The notes beneath the pieces are model-generated. The model did no database searches, had not been told where the DNA came from, and worked only from the letters and a program-made list of their open reading frames with translations. Below, piece after piece: positions 6,659 through 14,424 of a stretch of 48,857 nucleotides of DNA; the first letter of the stretch is position 1, and each line of letters opens with the position of its first letter. Where the stretch lies: the NCBI RefSeq assembly GCF_000153725.1, contig NZ_DS022280.1, forward strand, positions 1 through 48,857. The letters run 5' to 3'. Both the position numbers and the translations under genes were made by a program. Source of the stretch: Salipiger bermudensis HTCC2601. Its GTDB lineage: Bacteria; Pseudomonadota; Alphaproteobacteria; Rhodobacterales; Rhodobacteraceae.

Positions 6659-8149
6659 ATGACGGTGACACCGATCAGCTACGGCGCAAGGCTGCGCCAT
6701 CTCGCCGCCGAGCGCGGCAGCGCCGAGGCCGTGCGCTTTCTGCCGGCAAAAGGCGAGGAGCAGTCGCTGAGCTGGCAGGCGCTCGACGTCCTGACCGACC
6801 GCTTTGCCCGCGCGCTCGAGGCGCGCGGCGTGGGGCAGGGCGACGTGGTCGCCTTCGCCCTCGGCAATATCCCGGCGCATCTGGCGCTGGCCCTCGCCAT
6901 CTGGCGCTGCGGCGCCACAACCATGGTGCTCGACCCCGGCATCCTGCCCGAGACCGCGCGGGCCATGAAGGCCCGCAGCGGCGCGGCGTTGATCATCGCT
7001 CAGCGCGAGGGCACCGGCGACGTGACGCTCGAGGCCTTCGAAGCCGAGGCCCATGCGCTGCCCGAGACCACGGTCGAGGACCGCATCCCGACGCCGGGCA
7101 AGATCGTGCTCTCGGGCGGCTCCACCGGCCTGCCCAAGATGATGTGCGACGAGCGCCCATTTACCCGCGTGCCCGGCTTCAGTTGGGGCCGCGTGGCGCC
7201 GCGCCTCGGTTTTCGCTGCGACCAGGTCCAGCTGGTCTGCGGGGCGATGTCGCACAACGCGCCCTTCACCTGGGCGCAGAACGGGCTCTTCGAGGGCAAC
7301 CGATTGGTGCTGATGGAGCGCTTCGACGCGGTGCGCGCGCTGCAGGCCATCGACCGCTTCGAGATCGGCTTCGCCATGCTGGTGCCGACGATGATGGTGC
7401 GGATGGTCGATCATCTCGAAGAAAGCGGCGCCACGCTCTCGAGCCTGCACGCGCTCTACCACACCGGCGCGCCCTGCGCCGGCTGGCTGAAACAGGCGTG
7501 GATCGACGTGCTCGGCCCCGAGCGCGTCACCGAGATGTACGGCTCGGGCGAGAACACCGGCCAGACCACCATCACCGGCTCCGAATGGCTCGAGCATCGC
7601 GGCTCCGTGGGGCGCGGCTTCGAGACCGAGATCCGCATCTACGGCCTCGATGGCACGCTGCTGCCCGAGGGCGAGACCGGCGAGATCTTCATGCGCCCTG
7701 CAGATCTGGGCGGGCGAACCCACTACACCGGCCCCGACGCACCGCAGCCCGAGCGAGACGCCGACGGTTTCCAGAGCATCGGCGACGTCGGCTGGCTGGA
7801 CGCGGACGGCTTCCTCTATCTCGGCGGGCGGCGCGACGACGTGATCAACACTGGCGGCGTGAAGGTGCACCCCGAGACCGTCGAGGCGGTGCTGCTGCAA
7901 CATCCCGAGATCGGCGACGCGGTGGTGTTCGGCATTGATGACCGGGAGTGGGGCCAGCGAGTGGTGGCCTGCGTCGTGCCGAAGGGCACCTCCGGACCGG
8001 ACCAGCGCGCGCTGCACGATTTCTGCACCAGCCACCTGAGCCCGCAGGAGATCCCCAAGCAGGTGAAGCTCTGCGAGACGCTGCCGCGCGACGGCTTCGG
8101 CAAGATCCGCCGCAAGGCGTTGCGACAGGACTGGCTCGCGACCCGCTGA
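6659..8149 (+). CDS. AMP-forming acyl-CoA synthetase (ANL superfamily)
   Basis: A 496-residue ANL enzyme. Adenylation motifs: the phosphate-binding loop SGGSTGLPK at 152-160, GSGENTGQTTI (about 297-307), YLGGRRDDVINTGGVKVHP near 386-404, and the C-terminal catalytic Lys482 in DGFGKIRRK. It would activate a carboxylic acid with ATP and then form the CoA thioester. As the last gene of the dctPQM operon it probably activates the imported acid and supplies the acyl-CoA dehydrogenase and MaoC hydratase encoded on the other strand. Substrate unknown; a fatty acid, an aromatic acid or a branched short-chain acid all fit. Confidence 0.9.
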   Translation: MTVTPISYGARLRHLAAERGSAEAVRFLPAKGEEQSLSWQALDVLTDRFARALEARGVGQGDVVAFALGNIPAHLALALAIWRCGATTMVLDPGILPETARAMKARSGAALIIAQREGTGDVTLEAFEAEAHALPETTVEDRIPTPGKIVLSGGSTGLPKMMCDERPFTRVPGFSWGRVAPRLGFRCDQVQLVCGAMSHNAPFTWAQNGLFEGNRLVLMERFDAVRALQAIDRFEIGFAMLVPTMMVRMVDHLEESGATLSSLHALYHTGAPCAGWLKQAWIDVLGPERVTEMYGSGENTGQTTITGSEWLEHRGSVGRGFETEIRIYGLDGTLLPEGETGEIFMRPADLGGRTHYTGPDAPQPERDADGFQSIGDVGWLDADGFLYLGGRRDDVINTGGVKVHPETVEAVLLQHPEIGDAVVFGIDDREWGQRVVACVVPKGTSGPDQRALHDFCTSHLSPQEIPKQVKLCETLPRDGFGKIRRKALRQDWLATR

Positions 8150-8602
8150 CGCCCGGTGCAGCGGGAGCTCTAGCGCGAACATAGTCCGTGGTCTTCTCGA
8201 CGTCCCGGCAAGCTCGGAGCATTTGACTTGTTTCAGCGCCGCCGCGACAGGCCACGACTATAATGAACATAATTCCCATTCTCAGATTTTCGAATGTGCG
8301 CGGGGCACATTCTAAACTGCGTTGCGACAGATGCTCTATCTTGCTGGAAAGCAAGGGGAACGAGATTGGCCCACATCGAACTGAACCTGCGCGAAAGACG
8401 CCGGATTGAAGAGATGCTGAATGCCAAGGCATCAGTACGGAAAATCGCAGAGGCCATCGGCAGGCCCTGACCATGCAGCACCTCGACCTGGCGTAGCTCG
8501 CAGCGCGTGGGTCGTCGTGGCGCAGCAGATACGTATCTGTCCGACAGGGGTTCCTTCCATTCCAGAGAACACATCATACTATCAAACCGTGGGATCATAC
8601 GT
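8150..8602. other. 453-base non-coding scar between two operons
   Basis: No intact gene. It holds an inverted repeat GAATGTGC-5-GCACATTC (8292-8312), an IS30-type transposase remnant (8366-8470) and a 14-bp perfect palindrome CAGATACGTATCTG (8526-8539). Base composition is visibly less GC-rich at 8221-8350 and 8551-8600 than in neighbouring genes. A TATAAT hexamer at 8259-8264 has no well-spaced -35 partner. The stretch separates convergent transcription units and looks like a decayed insertion site. Confidence 0.7.
8366..8470 (+). pseudogene. IS30-family transposase remnant (N-terminal helix-turn-helix)
   Basis: From a TTG at 8366 the frame encodes 34 residues: HIELNLRERRRIEEMLNAK followed by SVRKIAEAIGRP and a stop. 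This matches the start of IS30-family transposases, where the sequence normally runs on as GRHRSTVYREI. Here it breaks off exactly after GR, so all of the catalytic DDE part is gone. The 21-bp palindrome 54 bases upstream may be part of the old IS end or target. Confidence 0.65.
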
Positions 8603-9532
8603 CTATCCTTCGACCGGCACGGCGAAATGGCGGCGCAGGCTGTTCAGCATGTGATCGGCCATGGCCTGCCGCGTCTCTTCGGTGCCAGACCCGATATGTG
8701 GCGTCATTACCACGCGCGGATTGTCGAGCAGAGCTTGCGGCACATGCGGTTCGGTCTCGAATACGTCGAGAGCGGCCCCCGCGATGCCCCCGGAGGCAAG
8801 AGTGGCGATCAACGCGGGTTCGTCGACCACTGACCCACGCGCAACATTCACGAGAAAGCCACGCCCCCCGAGCGCCTCGAGCACTTCGGCGTTGACCATA
8901 TGGTGGGTGTCCCTGGTCAGCGCACAGGTCAGCACCAGCATGTCGCAGACACCCGCCATCTCGATCAGGTCGGGAAAGTAGTCGTAGGGCACCTCCTTGG
9001 GGCGTGGCCCAGTATAGGCAACAGCCGAACCGAGGCTTCGCAGCCTGCGCGCCAGCGCCTGTCCGATCGTCCCCATTCCGACGATACCGACGCGCATCCG
9101 GCCAAGGGAGCGAGCGAGCGGATAAGCCGCTTGCGCTGGCCAGTGCCCTGCGCGCATGAAACGGTCGGCCTGCACCAGGTCGCGCGTCACTGCCAGCGCC
9201 AACCCGAGAGCGGCATCGGCCACGTCCTCCGCCAGCACCGCCGATGTATTGGTCACCGTGATGCCCCGCGCCCGCGCCGCCGGCAGGTCAACATTATCGA
9301 GCCCGGCGCTGTAGCTGGCGATGATTTCGAGCGCGGGCAGCGCGTCCAGCAGTGCCTTGTCCACCCGGGTCTTGCGCAGGGCAATGCCACGGATCCGGGC
9401 GCCATGGGTCGCCAGCATTGCGGTCGCCGCGGCATGATCGGCGGGCAGGTCGACGACCGCGAAATGCGTCTTCAGCGCCGCAACCGTGGCATCGGGCAGG
9501 GTCGCGGCCTTGAGGATAAGGGGCTTCGACAT
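8603..9532 (-). CDS. D-2-hydroxyacid dehydrogenase (hydroxypyruvate/glyoxylate reductase type)
   Basis: With the ATG at 9532, preceded by GGAGG on the minus strand, the product is 309 residues, normal for the family; longer upstream reading overlaps the AEC gene and looks non-coding. The Rossmann motif GIVGMGTIG is at 149-157, and the catalytic triad is Arg232 (VNVARGSVVDE), Glu261 (ETEP) and His279 (MTPHIGSG). It reduces a 2-oxo acid to the D-2-hydroxy acid with NAD(P)H, or the reverse. It is the last gene of the long minus-strand hyu/TRAP run, 41 bases after the AEC transporter, so it may process an oxo or hydroxy acid from hydantoinase-type ring opening. Exact substrate open. Confidence 0.9.
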   Translation of the reverse strand: MSKPLILKAATLPDATVAALKTHFAVVDLPADHAAATAMLATHGARIRGIALRKTRVDKALLDALPALEIIASYSAGLDNVDLPAARARGITVTNTSAVLAEDVADAALGLALAVTRDLVQADRFMRAGHWPAQAAYPLARSLGRMRVGIVGMGTIGQALARRLRSLGSAVAYTGPRPKEVPYDYFPDLIEMAGVCDMLVLTCALTRDTHHMVNAEVLEALGGRGFLVNVARGSVVDEPALIATLASGGIAGAALDVFETEPHVPQALLDNPRVVMTPHIGSGTEETRQAMADHMLNSLRRHFAVPVEG

Positions 9533-9573
9533 TTGGAACCTCCGTGCGGCCGCAGCGGGCCGGATATCGTGTG

Positions 9574-10527
9574 TCAGGGCAGGATGGCCAGCCATGCGGC
9601 GGCGGTGAACATCGAAAGCGCCGTGGCAGCCAGGACCGCTGTGGCCGCAACGCGTTTTGCCACGCCGTAAATGTTGGCGAAGATGTAGGCGTTCACGCCC
9701 GGCGCCATTGCGGCAGAGATCACCAACGAGCGCATCTGAGATGCCTCGAGATCCATCCACGTTCCCATGCCCCACGAGATCGCCGGATGTATCACCAGCG
9801 ACAGCGCGGTCATGCCGGCGATGGCGCGGATGTCGCCTTCGGGACGGTAGCGGTACAGGATGCCACCCAGCCCGAACAGAGCCGCTGGCAGCGCGGCGCC
9901 GGCCATCATGTTCATTGTCGCGGTGACAAGCTCGGGCACCGCGAGGCCGGTCAGTGCCCGGAACGCCTGCAATGTGAATCCAAACATGATACCCATCACC
10001 AGCGGGGTCCGCAGCACGCCCCGGAGCGCCCGCGCACCAACGCGCAGAAGCCCGGAGCCCGTACCCGAGGAGCGCACGGCCTCCATCGCGAGGATGCCTA
10101 TCGTGTAGAGCAGCGGGGAATGGATCGAGATGATCGCGAAGTTGTCGGCGAGGGCAGCATCACCATAGGCACGTTGGGTGATCGGCAGGCCCAGCAGGGC
10201 GATGTTGCCAAACATGCAGCCGAAGCCAATGGTCACGCTGTCTGCGGGCGGGCGATCTAGAAGCGCCCGCGCACCGACATAGGCCAGCGCCCCGCAGATC
10301 AACGCCCCCGCGTAATAGGACAGGAGCAGCCCGGCGTCGAAGCTCCGCGACAGGTCGAGCTCGGAAATGCCGCGCGCCAGCAGCAAGGGCAAGGCCCACG
10401 TCTGAGCGAATTTGGTCAGCCCGTCGATGGCCGCGTCAGACATCATCCGCCGCCAAGCTGCGAGGTATCCGGCTCCGACGACGACGACGACGAAAACCGG
10501 AAGGATAACGGAAACGAGATCAAGCAT
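9574..10527 (-). CDS. AEC-family (auxin efflux carrier-like) transporter
   Basis: A 317-residue membrane protein when started at the ATG at 10527 (MLDLVSVILPVF, directly in the first membrane helix); about ten hydrophobic helices in two five-helix halves, the AEC pattern. Conserved features include the pair of Pro/Asn-rich stretches GCMFGNIALLGLPI and VISAAMAPGVNAYIFAN. Bacterial AEC proteins carry malate, malonate or other small carboxylates. A longer frame reaches to 10647, but its extra 40 residues overlap the hairpin at 10559 and lack family similarity. It follows the second hyuB gene after 100 bases and could export a product or import a related acid. Confidence 0.85.
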   Translation of the reverse strand: MLDLVSVILPVFVVVVVGAGYLAAWRRMMSDAAIDGLTKFAQTWALPLLLARGISELDLSRSFDAGLLLSYYAGALICGALAYVGARALLDRPPADSVTIGFGCMFGNIALLGLPITQRAYGDAALADNFAIISIHSPLLYTIGILAMEAVRSSGTGSGLLRVGARALRGVLRTPLVMGIMFGFTLQAFRALTGLAVPELVTATMNMMAGAALPAALFGLGGILYRYRPEGDIRAIAGMTALSLVIHPAISWGMGTWMDLEASQMRSLVISAAMAPGVNAYIFANIYGVAKRVAATAVLAATALSMFTAAAWLAILP

Positions 10528-10558
10528 TTCGGCGATGGTTCTGAAAAGAGAGAGATAG

Positions 10559-10608
10559 GCCCTGCTGAACCGGATCCCGGAAGGCCGCGGGCTCCGGTTC
10601 AGCAGGGC
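10559..10608 (-). terminator. perfect 16-bp hairpin, terminator-like, between hyuB and the AEC gene
   Basis: GCCCTGCTGAACCGGA (10559-10574) and its exact reverse complement (10593-10608) flank an 18-base loop. On the minus strand the stem is followed by CTATCTCTCTCTTTTC, a pyrimidine-rich tail. It could end most hyuB messages and reduce expression of the AEC and dehydrogenase genes, or stabilise a processed RNA end. Confidence 0.6.
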
Positions 10609-10627
10609 ACGACAGGCGCGGGCCTGG

Positions 10628-12292
10628 TCAGCCGTGGCCGTAGACACTCCTCGCAGTCTCAGCCGAGATCAGGCCCGCCTCGAGATCTGCGGCAACCTCC
10701 TCGGAGGTCCGATCCGCCGGATCGCCAAAGCCCCCGCCTGACGGCGAGATATGGCGGAACACGTCGCCCTTGCCGAGTCTGTAGGGCTTGGTCACCAGAA
10801 CGGGCAGCTCTGTGACGCTCTCTCCCTGGATCAGCAAGCTGACCGGGCCGGTCCCTTCGCCACCGCCATGAAGGCCGTGCGGGCGGAAGTCGCGCTTGTC
10901 CGAACGCAGCGACAGCAGGCCGTCCTCTTCGCCGGTGTACTCGTATTCGCGGATGAACGAGTTGCCGCCGCGATGCCGCCCGGCGCCGCCGGTGTCGGGC
11001 ATTATGCCATAGCGGCGGATGCGCAGGGGGTAATTGGCTTCGATCATCTCGACCGGCACGTTGGCCTGGTTGGCGCCCATATGCGGCACACCCACCTGAC
11101 CGTCATGGGCCGAACTTGCGCCCCATGTGCCCATGACAGTCTCGGTGAAGACCAAGCTGCGCCCCTCGCGATAGCCGGCGAAAGTCGGTACGGTGGACCC
11201 CCCCATGCCGTCGGCGGTGACGCGATCGGGCAGCGGCTGGGCAAGCGCGCCGAACATGGCGTCGATCACCCGGTAGCCGGTGATGCCACGTGCGCCGCAG
11301 GGGGCTGGATGCACCGAGTTGATCACCGTGCCCTTAGGCGCGGTCACCGTCACCACCCGCTCGAAGCCGTGGCAGTTGGGAATGTCCGATTGCATGATCG
11401 AGCGCAGCGCCGTGTAGACCGAGGCCTTGGTGAAGGGCAGCGGCGTGTTCACCCCACCCTCCACCTGCGGCGAGGAGCCGTCGAAATCCACCGAGATGCT
11501 CTCATCATGGATGGTCAGCGCCACCTTGATCACGATGGGTTCAGGGTGTTCGCCCAGCCCGTCCATATGGTCGGTGAAATGGTAGGTTCCGTTGGGCAGG
11601 TCGCGGATCTCGGCACGGCCCAGACGCTCGGCATAGTCGTGCAACGCCTCGGCGGCGGCCAGAACCTCGGTGACACCGAAGCGTTCCACAAGATCCGCGA
11701 AGGAGCGGCGCCCGGCGCGCGAGGCAGCCATCTGGGCGCGCAGATCGCCGTGGACCATTTCGGGCACGCGAACGTTGAGGCCGATGATCTCCCAGATCGC
11801 AGAGTTCATTTCACCCCGCTCAAACAGCTTGAGGAACGGCAGCCGCAGCCCCTCCTGATAGATCTCCGAAGCCCCGAGCGCGTTGGAGCCGGGCACAATA
11901 CCGCCGACATCGGCGTGGTGCGCCAGCGTGGTTGTCCATGCGATGATCGCGTCCTCGTGGAAGATCGGCTCGACGATGTAGATGTCGGGAAGGTGCTGAC
12001 CGTCGGCGGCGTAGGGATCGTTGCCGATGAAGCAGTCGCCGGGGTGGATATCCCCTTCGTAGCGGTGCATCAGGTGCTGCATCGCGTCGTAGAACGAGCC
12101 GAGGTGCATCGGCGTGGTCACACCCTGCGCAAGAGTCTGGCCCTTGGCGTCGCAGATGGCGGTGGAGTAGTCCATGCTGTCGCGAACGATCGGCGAATAG
12201 GCCGCGCGCATCAGCATCAGAGCCATCTCGTCGGCGATGGCGTCGAAGGCGTTTTTCATCACCTCGAGGCGGATCGGGTCGATGGTGCTCAT
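10628..12292 (-). CDS. hyuB: hydantoinase B / oxoprolinase family subunit (second pair)
   Basis: A 554-residue HyuB-type protein, started at ATG 12292, which overlaps the hyuA stop in an ATGA. It opens with DPIRLEVMKNAFDAIADEM and carries family landmarks IGNDPYAADGQHLPD, AHHADVGG and GARGITGYRV. HyuB subunits pair with HyuA ATPases to hydrolyse cyclic amides (hydantoins, 5-oxoproline, N-methylhydantoin, caprolactam) or act in acetone- and acetophenone-type carboxylases. The other HyuB at 17460 differs clearly from it, so the two pairs probably handle different steps or substrates rather than being recent duplicates. Confidence 0.9.
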   Translation of the reverse strand: MSTIDPIRLEVMKNAFDAIADEMALMLMRAAYSPIVRDSMDYSTAICDAKGQTLAQGVTTPMHLGSFYDAMQHLMHRYEGDIHPGDCFIGNDPYAADGQHLPDIYIVEPIFHEDAIIAWTTTLAHHADVGGIVPGSNALGASEIYQEGLRLPFLKLFERGEMNSAIWEIIGLNVRVPEMVHGDLRAQMAASRAGRRSFADLVERFGVTEVLAAAEALHDYAERLGRAEIRDLPNGTYHFTDHMDGLGEHPEPIVIKVALTIHDESISVDFDGSSPQVEGGVNTPLPFTKASVYTALRSIMQSDIPNCHGFERVVTVTAPKGTVINSVHPAPCGARGITGYRVIDAMFGALAQPLPDRVTADGMGGSTVPTFAGYREGRSLVFTETVMGTWGASSAHDGQVGVPHMGANQANVPVEMIEANYPLRIRRYGIMPDTGGAGRHRGGNSFIREYEYTGEEDGLLSLRSDKRDFRPHGLHGGGEGTGPVSLLIQGESVTELPVLVTKPYRLGKGDVFRHISPSGGGFGDPADRTSEEVAADLEAGLISAETARSVYGHG

Positions 12293-14421
12293 TCCGCGGC
12301 TTCCTTGCTTTTGAACTGCTTGGCGGGACTTGCCACGGGCAGCGTCACGATGATGTTGCCGCGCGCATCCAGCACAGCGGTGCAATCAGGGGGCACGATC
12401 GTGGTGCCCTCGTATTCCTCGATGATTGCTGGGCCCTGCAATGGCGCGCCAAGCAGCGCGGGGCGGTCGAGGATGCGTGCCGGAACGCGGCCCCATAGCG
12501 GACCGAAATAGACCTCGCGTGTCGTTTCTGGAGCCGCCTGGCGGGCGCGGTATTCCGGCAGCGCCTCGGCGCCCTTGGGCACACGTGCCGTGGCGCGCAG
12601 GTTGACGATCTCGACCCCAGTGGCCTCCAGCCGGTAGCCGTAGGCGCGCTCGTGCGCGGCGTCGAATTCGGCGCGCATGGCAGCCGCGGCCGCTGCGTCG
12701 AACGTGCTTGCGGCGGGAAAGGGCAGCGTCAGCTCGAACGCCTGTCCGCGATAGCGCATATCCACCTCGTGGATCAGTTCAACTTCATGCGTGCTGCGGC
12801 CCAGCTCGCCAGCCACCTGCGCATCGAGCGCGCCGAAGCCCTGCGCCAGCGCCGCCGGCTCGACGCTGTCCAACGGGCGCAGCATTGCCGAAGAGGCCTG
12901 GGTCTCGATGTCCGCGAACAAGAGCCCCAACGCGGAAAGAACGCCCGCGCCCGGCGGGACGATCACGGTAGAAACGCCCAGCGAGCGGGCCAGCGATACC
13001 GAGTGGATGCCGCCGTTGCCGCCAAAGGCGATCATCGCGAAGTCGCGCGGATCGCGGCCCCGGAACGTCGTCACGGATTTCACCGCACGCATCATCACCG
13101 TGCTGACGAGCTCGTGCACGCCATGCGCCGCTTCTTCGAGAGAAATGCCCATGGGACCGGCCACCACTCGGTCGATCGCCTCGCGTGATTTTTCCGGGTC
13201 CACGGGCACCCCGCCGCCCGCGAGGGCGCTTTGGTTGAGGTAGCCGAGCACCATGTTGGCGTCAGTCACGGTGGGTTCCGTGCCGCCGGCGCCGTAGCAG
13301 GCCGGCCCAGGTGCTGCGCCGGCGCTCATCGGTCCGACCTTGAGCGCGCCGGCGCGGTCGCGCCAAACGATCGAGCCGCCGCCCGCACCGACCTCCGAGA
13401 TATCGATCACCGGCAGTTTCAGCGCGTAGCCACCGCCTTGTGCCAGCTTCGACGACAGCGAGATGCCGCCGCCGACCTCGTAATCATCGGCCTTGAGCAG
13501 CTTGCCGCCTTCGATCAGCGACGCCTTGGCAGTCGTGCCGCCCATGTCGAAGGCGATGGCGTCGTCGAAACCGGCCTGAAGCATCACCGCCCGCGCACCA
13601 ATCACCCCGGCGGCGGGCCCGCATTCGACGATCTGCGCCGGCTTGGCCACCACTGTGCGGCTGTCGACGATACCGCCCGCCGAGTGCATCATCTGGAACT
13701 GCGGCGGCAGACCGGCGGCGGCCAGACGGTCGCGCAGGCTGTCTAGATAGGTCTTCACCGGCGGGCCGACGAAGGAGTTGATCACGGTGGTCGAGGTGCG
13801 CTCGTATTCACGCAGCTCGGGTAGCACGTCGACCGACAGCGAAACGTATAGGTCGGGCAGATGCTCGGCCAGCAGCTCGCCGATGCGGCGCTCGTGTGCG
13901 GGGTTGGCGTAGGAGTGCAGCAGACAGACTGCAACAGCCTCGCAGCCGCTGGCACGTATCGCCTCAATGGCGGCCATGACGCTGGCCTCGTCCAGCTCGG
14001 TCAGCACCTCGCCCTGGAAATCCGTACGCTCGGTGACCTCGAAGCGCCATTTGCGTGGCGACAGCGCGGGCGGCTTTTCATAGAGCGGATCGTAGAGGCG
14101 CGGCACCCTGATGCGGCGCATCTCGAGCACGTCGCGAAAGCCCTCGGTGGTGATCAGCGCCGTCTTGGCACCCTTGCCTTCGAGGATGGCGTTGGTGGCC
14201 ACGGTGCAGGCGTGCATCACCTCGCCGATGTCGGAGGGTGCCAGCCCCTCGACTTCGATCAGCTCGAGGATGCCCTCGGCCACGCCGCGCGCGTAATCGT
14301 CGGGGGTCGAGGCGACCTTGCGGGTGGCGATGGTGGTGTCGGCCCGGATCAGGGCGACATCGGTGAAGGTGCCGCCGATGTCGGCGGCAATGCGCAGAGA
14401 ACCGTGTGAGGTATCGGTCAT
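12289..14421 (-). CDS. hyuA: hydantoinase A / oxoprolinase family ATPase subunit (second pair)
   Basis: A 710-residue HyuA-type protein with the actin-like ATPase signatures DIGGTFTDVALI (about 14-25) and FDMGGTTAKASLIEGG, plus GAGGGSIVWRDRAGALKVGP and YGAGGTEPTVTDANMVLGY, a strongly conserved family region. It would use ATP to activate the amide or ketone substrate for HyuB. It follows dctM after only 3 bases and overlaps hyuB by 4, so uptake and ATP-dependent turnover are encoded on one message. It cannot be told by eye whether it is a lactamase/hydantoinase or a carboxylase; no small third (gamma) carboxylase subunit is visible, which favours hydrolysis. Confidence 0.92.
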   Translation of the reverse strand: MTDTSHGSLRIAADIGGTFTDVALIRADTTIATRKVASTPDDYARGVAEGILELIEVEGLAPSDIGEVMHACTVATNAILEGKGAKTALITTEGFRDVLEMRRIRVPRLYDPLYEKPPALSPRKWRFEVTERTDFQGEVLTELDEASVMAAIEAIRASGCEAVAVCLLHSYANPAHERRIGELLAEHLPDLYVSLSVDVLPELREYERTSTTVINSFVGPPVKTYLDSLRDRLAAAGLPPQFQMMHSAGGIVDSRTVVAKPAQIVECGPAAGVIGARAVMLQAGFDDAIAFDMGGTTAKASLIEGGKLLKADDYEVGGGISLSSKLAQGGGYALKLPVIDISEVGAGGGSIVWRDRAGALKVGPMSAGAAPGPACYGAGGTEPTVTDANMVLGYLNQSALAGGGVPVDPEKSREAIDRVVAGPMGISLEEAAHGVHELVSTVMMRAVKSVTTFRGRDPRDFAMIAFGGNGGIHSVSLARSLGVSTVIVPPGAGVLSALGLLFADIETQASSAMLRPLDSVEPAALAQGFGALDAQVAGELGRSTHEVELIHEVDMRYRGQAFELTLPFPAASTFDAAAAAAMRAEFDAAHERAYGYRLEATGVEIVNLRATARVPKGAEALPEYRARQAAPETTREVYFGPLWGRVPARILDRPALLGAPLQGPAIIEEYEGTTIVPPDCTAVLDARGNIIVTLPVASPAKQFKSKEAAE

Positions 14422-14424
14422 GGA

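Noticed and set aside
6197-8182. 661-codon minus-strand open frame opposite DUF3830 and the acyl-CoA synthetase
   Set aside because: Longer than the real genes but His/Arg/Ala-rich without motifs; both plus-strand genes have unmistakable family signatures.
8259-8264. TATAAT hexamer as a promoter
   Set aside because: The nearest TTGACT lies 30 bases upstream, far outside the normal 16-18 base spacing, and no intact gene follows.
10751-12511. 586-codon plus-strand open frame opposite hyuB
   Set aside because: Shadow frame; hyuB landmarks are on the minus strand and the reading crosses the hyuA/hyuB overlap.
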